From: Nansenia antarctica
Taxonomy: Eukaryota > Chordata > Actinopteri > Argentiniformes > Microstomatidae
Length of the DNA: 64,000 nucleotides
Reading direction: 5' to 3'
NCBI GenBank assembly: GCA_963989245.1
Contig: OZ022352.1
Location: 870,001-934,000 of the forward strand
Below the pieces are notes generated by a model that was not told the DNA's origin, ran no database searches, and saw only the letters and a program-made list of their open reading frames with translations. Positions 56,290 to 64,000 of this stretch are shown one piece after another. Position 1 is the stretch's first letter. Each line of letters opens with the position of its first letter. The position numbers and the translations under genes were made by a program.

Positions 56290-58096
56290 GTGGATGCCTA
56301 TAGAGAGATCAGCCGTCGGCTTTTCGCCAGTCTGGTTTTCACATCAAAAAAGAGGAATCGCCTCTACTATTTGGCTTATGCACACTTTGTTCAGTAGTAG
56401 GCGAAATATTTGGAAATGGTGGAACAGACTCCCAGTCACCTGGGGAAGAAAGAAGTCACCATACACACAGTGTTTTTTTATTTTTATTTGATGAGAACAG
56501 AGTTTAACATTAGCCGATTTGCATTCACCATTTTATATTTTTCTTTCCCCACCCCCACAATGACAACAGAGAAGAAAGGAAAGATACTACATTCCCCTAT
56601 TGGCCTGTCATCTTTTGAATCAGCAGACAGTGGCAACAATGTATTTTTATTCACTGTTTATTGTGTAAATAAATGAAGAGATTAACTCTGAAATTAGTCT
56701 GTGTAACCTCCCCAATCACACTGGTGGCACAGTAAAGCTGAATTCATTATATAAAAAAAACTGTTCTGGCTCACACTTGTGTAACAGTTAATCATTGTCT
56801 GCCTGTAGGTTGTGGCCCATGAGGGTCTATTTGAATATATGTAAAACAACAACACTGGTGCATTACCTGAACCATGGCGTTGGTTCTGTGAGAGCAGTAC
56901 TGAGGTGCCTGTGTGATGCTTTCCACCACAGCACTCACTCACACTCACACTCACACTCACACTCACACCTTCCCTAAGCAAAACAAACACACATGGTGTG
57001 ATGTTGCACCTGCAACTCTGAGCCAGACTGTGTGACTAGTCAACATGCAATAGTGTAACAGCTGATCCTCGTCCAACCAAGGCTGAATTCAAACCCATGT
57101 AACAACTTAAATGTAACATACAAGCTTGCACACTAACCATTAAAGGTGAAGTGTTAGATAAGTAAGATAATAAGATACGTTTTATCTCACACAGGCCACA
57201 CATACTGAACATAACATGCTATGTTTTCTAATAGCGGCAAATGTGTGCATATCCTTAACAAACAAAGTGTAACATAGGTAAGCATCACAACACCAGGTTT
57301 TATAAAGGCTTTGTTTGGGCGCTCTTCAGTTCATGTTATTGATCATTCCTTACTTGCTACTGATGTACCATCATGGCAAGTTAGCACAACTGTAACAATC
57401 ATATTGTACCTTTAAAGCAGCTATGCACAGCACTCCATGTCTCCGACCCATTTGTTGCGCTCAAGGAGAGGTATTACTTTTTCACAACATGATTACAAAC
57501 TAAAGTAGCTATAGTATAGTAATACGTCCTTATTTAGAGTCATATTAATCATGATCAAGGAGTAAATGACACAGTAGATGCTTTAAACCACAGCACTGGT
57601 TGATCTTTGTCCATATTTTCAGATCTCAGGAAGACAACGTCATCTTAGCAAACATACTTGATACATGAACACTAAACATAAGTTATGCTTTACTTTCAAT
57701 CACATACTAAATGGCTCCGATGAGACATTTCATGTCCCATTTAAGTCTTAATAGGTGTTTGACACTGTTGAATGACAAAAGTTAGGTAACAATCTCTTAA
57801 AGCTAATAGTCAACTTCCAGACCGCTTGTTAAGCGGACTACCAGTAGATGCGCAACAGATATTACAAGGCCTGGATAATGATTTGACGTGTCAGTAACCA
57901 CATCAATATGATCCGTGACCAGTATATTCAAGACTGGGTGGTTGTGTAACAGCATTTACGAATGGTGGTAACTTTGTTAAGTACTGTAACTTTGAGTCAG
58001 AGGGTTACTACTTAATAAGGTCCTCTGAGCTAACACTGCTTTCACATTTCATCTTTATAATTACTACTGAACACTCCAATAACAGTTAGTCTCACA

Positions 58097-59245
58097 CAGG
58101 GCTGGACTGGGACAAAAATTAGGCCCTGGCATTTTTGGCCCAGACAGGCCCACCCCAATCGGTCGGACCACACCAGCACAAAAATACTTGCCTTATATAC
58201 TCGTCTTATATACTGTGCTGTACAGTCATATGACAAACTGTAGTATTCCCCCAAACCACTACAAAGACGACTACATACAGTAAGCAATGGTACCAGTGCA
58301 AGTAGACCAGTGTACTCAGTGATCAGATTCCAGAGCGAATTTACGAACGCAGCCTTGTTGTTCTAGATTTCTTTTTCCATTATCAACCTATCATTGCGCT
58401 TTAGAGTAAAACAAAGCACGCAACTGTCGCGTCTATCTTTTCATGGCAACTCTACATTGTGATTTACAAGGGATATTAACTCATATTAAGTAATATTATT
58501 ACTTGGTTACATTTTGCAATTGATCCGCGGTACACATGCGTGCCGAACCGTGGGGGGCGATCCGTTACACCCCTAACAGCTACCTACGTATATTTTCCTT
58601 ACCGGGTCAACGGTTACAGGCTGACTCGGCCCCGCTTCTTCTGTTTCCTCTCTATCCTCTGTATCTGTACCCTGCTCCCGCTCCTCCATGCTAGCCTCCT
58701 CTTCAACCCTAACCCTAAACCTCTGTATCTGTACCCTGCTCCCGCTCCTCCCTGCCAGCCTCCTCTTCAACCTGTTGCTGTTGCTGCTGTGGTAAACTTG
58801 AGGGTGCAGCAAACATGTCCCTAATGTTTACACATTTGGCAGCATCTTCCTCGAGTTTCTTTTTGTTTTTCTCCCTAAGTTTTTCCCAGCCTCCCTTCCG
58901 TTTTAGTGTGCTTTTGCGCTCCATCTCTCTCAGTATCTATCTAGTAACTATCCAGGCTAGCTAAATTTATTTTGCCGGCCCAAAACTACTGCGAAACTGA
59001 GACGGAGGTCTGGTGCTGCGTGCGTGACCCCTGACCCCCCCCCCCCTTCTCTCTGTTGATTGGGCCAGCCCAGTGTCTGCACCGAAAATGCACAAATGGG
59101 CCGCTGCCCCTGATTTATGGGCCGTCCAATGGTAGCGGGCAATTTATGGGCCGTTCGATGGTAGCTTTTGGCCGGTCGGCTCGGCCCAAAACTACCGCGG
59201 CCCACCGGGCAAATGCCCGGTATGCCAGATGGCCAGTCCAGCCCT
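58097..59245 (-). mobile_element. hAT transposon, truncated
   Basis: Ends CAGGGCTGGACTGGGACAAA and the inverse of GGCCAGTCCAGCCCTG, a well-known fish hAT pattern. It carries the N-terminal coding part on the minus strand and one end of the TTCGTAAATTCGC MITE family near 58321-58356. Confidence 0.75.
58570..58924 (-). pseudogene. hAT transposase N-terminal fragment
   Basis: Starts MERKSTLKRKGGWEKLREKN and continues with a lysine-rich and acidic region, polyglutamine and a duplicated EEREQGTDTE block, changing frame near 58740. The N terminus resembles ZMYM1-type hAT proteins. Catalytic domains are absent. Confidence 0.6.
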
Positions 59246-59254
59246 GGCCGTAAC

Positions 59255-59345
59255 CCTTCTAATCAGACACTTAACCCTTCTAACCAGACACCTAACCATT
59301 CTAACCAGACACCTAACCCTTCTAACCAGACACTAAACTCTCTAC
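59255..59345. repeat. 21-bp tandem repeat
   Basis: About four copies of TAACCCTTCTAACCAGACAC plus C, just outside the hAT right end. Confidence 0.85.
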
Positions 59346-59409
59346 TCCCTCCACCTGTCATTCTAACCAGCCTGGGAGTAACTCTGCCAACAACCTAACA
59401 GGGAGGACA

Positions 59410-59679
59410 TGAACACACTCACTGTTACTAGGATAAAACACACACACACACACACATCAAGTATGTTGCTATATCATTTGATGTGTGACCAGAAAATGGG
59501 GCATAAAATAGTAAAATACATAAATATATGTATGTATAAATATAGGCATATATGGCTTTTTCTGATGCAGTTACATGTGTCAAGACAATGAAGGCTTGTT
59601 GCTTTGTCCAGTCTGTGACAGACGAAAATGTTTGAGAAAGTCAGACAGATTTTATCCCATCAACTAACAACCACCAATA

Positions 59680-59755
<76 letters not shown>

Positions 59756-60246
59756 TTATTCATGCTTTGTTCGTGGCTCTTAAATGAGCCGTTGTCATGT
59801 GTTATTCTCAAAACGTCTGATACTCCAAGCTAACTATTAAACACAAGTAGCAAGCTAGCCACTCTTCTAAAACACCACTCTGAGATGTATTTCATTTTTT
59901 TGTGATCAAATGTTTCTTTATTTTCTTTTAAAACAAACATAATGACAAAACAAGACAACAAGGCCACATCCTGCAATCAACGCCCCCAACAGCCCATACA
60001 ACCACACCACAGCACACAAATTACAATATAGCTATCTAGGTATTAGGGACATACACTACAAGTCGGGACCCAAAACGTAAAAGAAAGTAAAAACAAATAA
60101 CCCCCACCCACCCACCCCAGGGACCAGAGGACAAGTCAGTTACAATTGTGATAACCTACACTCAACTCAAAAGATTTTTAAGATCGACAGCTGTGGATAT
60201 CCACAAATTAATATTTGCCTCTTTAGCACCATGCATACAGGCTGTA
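59410..60246. other. unrecognised sequence with (CA)n tract
   Basis: (CA)n at about 59682-59754. 59890-60240 resembles the antisense of a retroposon 3' UTR (T-rich start, CCCACCCACCCACCCC), but no family could be named. Confidence 0.45.
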
Positions 60247-60460
60247 GAGCAGGGGTCGGCAATTAGGTTTGGCCTCGGGCCAATTTTTTTTTGAGCCACT
60301 AGATGGCGGGCCCGAACGTTTTTTTTTTTCGATTTTTTATTTTTTTTTCCTAACACCAGGGGAGCCACCCCTCCTAAATTTCGTTGTTTGGTACCTGTAC
60401 TGTAGCAATGACAATAAAGACCATTCATTCATTCCATTCATTCATTCATTCATTCATTCA
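60247..60460 (+). mobile_element. hAT end interrupted by LINE 3' end, copy 4
   Basis: CAGGGGTCGGCAATTAGG starts an hAT-type terminus. From about 60345 the LINE 3' end (CTAACACCAGGGGAGCCACC to AATAAAGACC) is inserted, ending in (ATTC)n. Confidence 0.65.
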
Positions 60461-60570
60461 TAAGTAATTGATTGTTAAAAAATGTGACACGTTCTAATGC
60501 TTTGACTTTTCTTTTGAAAAATGTACACATCGCTAGTCAACTAACACAGCTTGTTTTGTGAGCCTGCTAA

Positions 60571-60966
60571 CAATGTAAAGTAGTGTTGTAGTTAACTAGG
60601 TAACAATGTAAAGTAGTGTTCTAGTTAACTAGATAACAATGTAAAGTAGTGTTGTAGTTAACTAGGTAACAATGTAAAGTAGTGTTGTAGTTAACTAGGT
60701 AACAATGTAAAGTAGTGTTCTAGTTAACTAGGTAACAATGTAAAGTAGTGTTCTAGTTAACTAGGTAACAATGTAAAGTAGTGTTGTAGTTAACTAGGTA
60801 ACAATGTAAAGTAGTGTTGTAGTTAACTAGGTAACAATGTAAAGTAGTGTTGTAGTTAACTAGGTAACAATGTAAAGTAGTGTTGTAGTTAACTAGGTAA
60901 CAATGTAAAGTAGTGTTGTAGTTAACTAGGTAACAATGTAAAGTAGTGTTGTAGCTAACTAGGTAG
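60571..60966. repeat. 33-bp minisatellite, 12 units
   Basis: AACAATGTAAAGTAGTGTTG plus TAGTTAACTAGGT, with a TTC/TTG polymorphism between units. The minus-strand open frame is an artefact of the 33-bp period. Confidence 0.95.
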
Positions 60967-61253
60967 CAGTCCAATCCATTACGTTGCAGTATTTTGGCTT
61001 GACTAGCAAGTTTGTGTTGTGATTCTCAACAACGTTGAAACGTAGTTTCACCCTTTTCCATAGTTTTGAATAATAAATGTGTGGACTGACGATGTAGCGC
61101 AGCCTAGCTTATTCTAATAATTATTTAACATACTTTCATTCTGAATGATTTCCCCCTCCTCCCAGACAAGGTCACATTATTATTGGATTGGTTGTTTGCC
61201 TGCCGGGTGAAGTTAGCTAAACATTTAACCTGCTAACTAGCAAGAGAAACATC

Positions 61254-61490
61254 ATGTCACTCTCCAAAGGTGTAAAGAGGAAAGTTGACGGTGAAAACAG
61301 GGCATTTAAAGAGGAATGGACAGCGAACTATAATGTTCATCCTACCTGGTTTCATCAACGCAAAGCCGTTGTGAGACTCACATCTTCCGTGCTCACAATG
61401 TTCCCTTTCTATACATGCGAGTCGTCCTTTTCCTCAATGAATGTGATAAAGACGCACGAGAGGAATCGATTGATGCAAAAAAAAACTTGA
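61254..61490 (+). pseudogene. internally deleted hAT transposase (GTF2IRD2/ZBED-like)
   Basis: The N-terminal MSLSKGVKRKVDGENRAFKE with EEWTANY is followed after about 20 residues by the C-terminal block LTSSVLTMFPFYTCESSFSS and MNVIKTHERNRL. In full-length relatives several hundred residues lie between. A stop follows at 61488, but similar sequence continues (ENCLRIK in the next frame). A deletion derivative associated with the hAT terminus at 60247. Confidence 0.65.
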
Positions 61491-61958
61491 GAACTGCCTG
61501 CGGATTAAAGTGACGTCCATATAACCAGATATCAAGCAAATACTGACCGATGGGAGATGCCACTTTTCACATTAAGTGAGTACCAAGCCTGTCGTTATTG
61601 TATTTAATAACCTAATTGTATTTTTTATATTTTGAATGAATGGCTCATTGTAATTATTATCCCTAATAGCGTGTTTGCTCTGTCGTTTCAGGAGCATAGG
61701 CCTATGCACCACCACCCCTCGCATAAGCGGATTACTTTTCTTTCTTTTCTTTTTTTCACCGATTTTGTTGTCAATGTTTTTCAGAATATTAAACTGAATT
61801 TGCTTTGTTACTGTTCATATGTGTGTTGCAGTCACATATACGTAAACATTACGTTTGAATTATTTACTGAGCTGGTGTTATTTTTTTCAAACCACACACG
61901 GCTATTTCAGCACTACACGTTGTCCACCTACTTATGATTCACTATGAGGGGTTCAGCG
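61491..61958. other. unrecognised, probably hAT interior
   Basis: A/T-rich; no gene seen. It may be the 3' part of the element that started at 60247. Confidence 0.35.
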
Positions 61959-62613
61959 TAGGGCTGGGTATTGCCACTGATTTCCCAAAACGATTCGATT
62001 CCGATTCACCAGCTCAGTGAGCTCACGATTCGATTCGATTCACGATTCGATTCGATTCGATTCGATTCCGATTCGATCTAGTTAAAATATACATTTTTTG
62101 CTTGAATATGAAAGAGATTCTCAGAATTAATGCTATAAATGGTTCAAGGAACCCTATAACATGTAGCATTGTTAAACATATCAATGAATTGACTCCAAAG
62201 CAGTTACATGAATGTACTTTTTATTGGAACACATTTTATTGGAACATATGAACATCATTGACCAACATTTTGCAACTACAAAAAGTGTTTTTTAACGTGC
62301 TTTACTGCAGCCGATGTAAATAAAGGGGCTACAAACATAGCCTACCGGTAATAATCAACAAAAAAAGCGTTTCCGAACGTTTTTTGAGGGGTTTATATAT
62401 ACAAACAAAAAAAAAAAAAAAAAAAAAAAAAAATGAAAGATCGATCTCGGGACTTATGAATCGATAAATCGCTCATTTAATGAAGATCGATTCAGAATCG
62501 GGAAATCGATTTTTTGAACCCAGCCCTAATAGGGCTGGGTTCAAAAAATCGATTTCCCGATTCTGAATCGATCTTCATTGAATGAGCGATTATCGATTCA
62601 TAAATCCCGAGAT

Positions 62614-62647
<34 letters not shown>

Positions 62648-63102
62648 TGCAGCTTCAACCCGCAACGAGATCTCGCGCTACAAGAATGTATCATATCTCA
62701 CGCAACGAGAGGTCTCAACACTAAAATCTAAAAACATGGCGATGGCAGGGACACTCAAGTCACCACCAGGCTTAAAGTCAGATGTCTGGGTGCATTTCGG
62801 ATTAGCAAAATGTTGGTCAATGATGCTCATTTATGTTCCAATAAAAAGTACATTCATGTAACTGCTTTGGAGTCAATTCTTAATGTAAACATTGATATGT
62901 TTAACAATGCTACATGTTATAGGGTTCCTTGAACCATTTATAGCATTAGTTCTGAGAATCTCTTTCATATTCAAGCAAAAAATGTATATTGTAACTAGAT
63001 CGAATCGTAATCGAATCGAATCGAATCGTGAATCGAATCGAATCGTGAGCTGTGAATCGGAATCGAATCGTTTTGGGAAATCAGTGGCGATACCCAGCCC
63101 TA
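61959..63102. repeat. ~1.1 kb palindrome: two inverted copies of one element
   Basis: The left arm starts TAGGGCTGGGTATTGCCACT and ends TTTGAACCCAGCCCTA at about 62528; the right arm is its inverse, ending CGATACCCAGCCCTA at 63102. The centre is AGCCCTAATAGGGCT. The arms share ATTCGATTCGATT repeats, an A/T homopolymer (62408-62434 versus 62617-62644) and a TGACTCCAAAGCAGTTACAT-type middle. The right arm has about 180 bp (62645-62825) that differs. No coding. Confidence 0.85.
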
Positions 63103-63394
63103 TATTCTACCCTCCGGATCGGCCCAATCTCCCAGGATGTCATATTTCAAAGTACGGCGACAGACGATCGCAACGCCCTTAGATCTAGTGTCTGAGATGT
63201 ATTTCATGTAAACAAGCTAACTATTATATTATTTGTTTATAGAATGATATTGTATTTCATGTAAACAAACGCGCAGCTTCTGGGCGGGAAAGCACTGGTT
63301 TGTTATCAGCCCCACCAGAGAGCCATACAGACAGATCCACGGTTCATCTCTTCAGATCAAACCTCAGCACATATTGGTCTAACTTAGAGCATTC
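63103..63394. other. no feature recognised
   Basis: Short direct repeats of GAGATGTATTTCATGTAAAC only. Confidence 0.4.
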
Positions 63395-63590
63395 ATGGAC
63401 ATTTCAGGTGAATGAACCAGACGCATTACAGAGACGGTCATGTTTCTTACCTGCGCTACTGCGATATTGGAGAACGGTGCAGATGCAGCCGCAGGCGGAC
63501 TTGTTATGGTCGACGTGCTCAACTTCTCCCCGACCAGGAAGCAGTCACTAGAAGACGTAAATGAACTTCCGGCTTTTCTGAGATTTCAAA
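63395..63590 (-). other. promoter/first-exon-like segment, copy 2
   Basis: On the minus strand an ETS-like AAGCCGGAAGTTCATTTACG is followed by CTGCTTCCTGGTCGGGG and a strong donor AGCGCAG|GTAAGAAAC near 63450. It matches 14385-14575 in inverted orientation. It points toward fcsk and could be that gene's untranslated first exon, but no transcript evidence exists and the following coding exons were not found. Confidence 0.45.
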
Positions 63591-63904
63591 ATAAAAGCTA
63601 AAAAATATAAAATGTCTATTAAAACGCGGATAGAGATACTATTGGACCGTTTTCCACTGATATTGATGCAGTAATCACAATATATTAATTGCAAACAATT
63701 GTTTTTAAATTAAATGTTTCATCAAATTAACAAGACTGGATATTATTCTTATCTGCCATGTATACATTGGATATCCGCTTGTTAAGTCGTGACGTGTTTC
63801 CGGGTCCAACGTTGGCTGAGGTGCTGTCTTCGAAATGCCGGAATAATAATAATAATTAATTATATTTATATAGCGCTTTTCCGAGGCTCAAATACCCTGA
63901 CAAT
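63591..63904. other. no feature recognised
   Basis: Ends with (ATA)n and TATTTATATAGCGCTTTTCC, a dispersed-repeat-like edge also seen near 37140. Confidence 0.4.
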
Positions 63905-64000
63905 ATGGAGAAAACGGGAAAGTGCTGTGTCCCTTGTTGTATGAATAGATCCGAGTCTAAAAAACGATTAAACTGTCATTCTACCGCTGTAGTTCACAGG
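63905..64000 (+). CDS. unidentified partial reading frame, cysteine-rich start
   Basis: From ATG at 63905 the frame is open for 32 codons to the window edge: MEKTGKCCVPCCMNRSES then KKRLNCHS. The cysteine spacing after a short N terminus recalls a THAP-type zinc finger, but only the first part is visible. The family is a guess. Confidence 0.3.
   Translation, partial: MEKTGKCCVPCCMNRSESKKRLNCHSTAVVHR

Larger units (their letters stand above)
55222..58096. repeat. segmental duplication, copy B
   Basis: Same order and orientation as copy A (17043-19506), with a 427-bp hAT MITE inserted at 55863. Similarity to copy A stops exactly where another hAT element begins (58097). Confidence 0.9.

Noticed and set aside
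60753..60974. NYNTTLHCYLV repeat ORF
   Set aside because: Generated by the 33-bp minisatellite.

Overview
The window looks like nuclear DNA from a ray-finned (teleost) fish. It has spliced genes with GT-AG introns, a vertebrate-type L-fucose kinase gene (fcsk), a COMMD9 terminal exon, and a typical fish repeat set: tRNA-derived SINEs, LINE 3' ends, Tc1/mariner, hAT and Harbinger DNA transposons, a Ty3/gypsy element and an endogenous retrovirus (ERV). Everything was read by eye; no identities or database matches were computed.

Layout. 1-4.7 kb: two minisatellites. One is G-rich with a ~32-36 bp unit; the other is a 3.5 kb array of a 21-bp unit that ends inside a SINE and appears to be an amplified SINE head. 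4.9-9.0 kb: Tc1-type remnants, a small palindromic MITE and a 2.5 kb Tc1/IS630-like transposon with long inverted repeats. 9.75-14.3 kb: an apparently complete Ty3/gypsy retrotransposon whose two 236-bp LTRs look identical. 14.3-19.5 kb: a promoter/exon-like piece, hAT debris, TCTCGCGAGA motifs and a segment carrying the last commd9 exon. 19.7-42.7 kb: thirteen minus-strand fcsk exons encoding the C-terminal 716 residues in one continuous frame. The fcsk introns hold nested transposons (SINE split by hAT, hAT split by LINE) and a separate plus-strand coiled-coil gene. 42.8-53.7 kb: a defective class-I-like ERV with matching LTRs and an internal 3.86 kb tandem duplication. 55.0 kb: one more probable fcsk exon. 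55.2-58.1 kb: a second copy of the commd9 segment. 58.1-64 kb: hAT elements, a ~1.1 kb palindrome made of two inverted elements, a second promoter/exon-like piece on the minus strand, and the start of an unidentified reading frame cut by the window edge.

How it fits together. fcsk is the main host gene: cytosolic L-fucose + ATP -> fucose-1-phosphate, the first step of GDP-fucose salvage. It is stretched by insertions, and many of its splice sites sit against microsatellites or minisatellites. Its 3' end converges on commd9 copy A, while copy B lies antisense near or inside its 5' part. Roughly the first third of the protein was not found. The most unusual items are the RT-less, tandemly duplicated ERV that keeps an open gag in two copies, the minisatellite made from SINE heads, and a correctly phased slippery heptamer in the gypsy gag-pol overlap.
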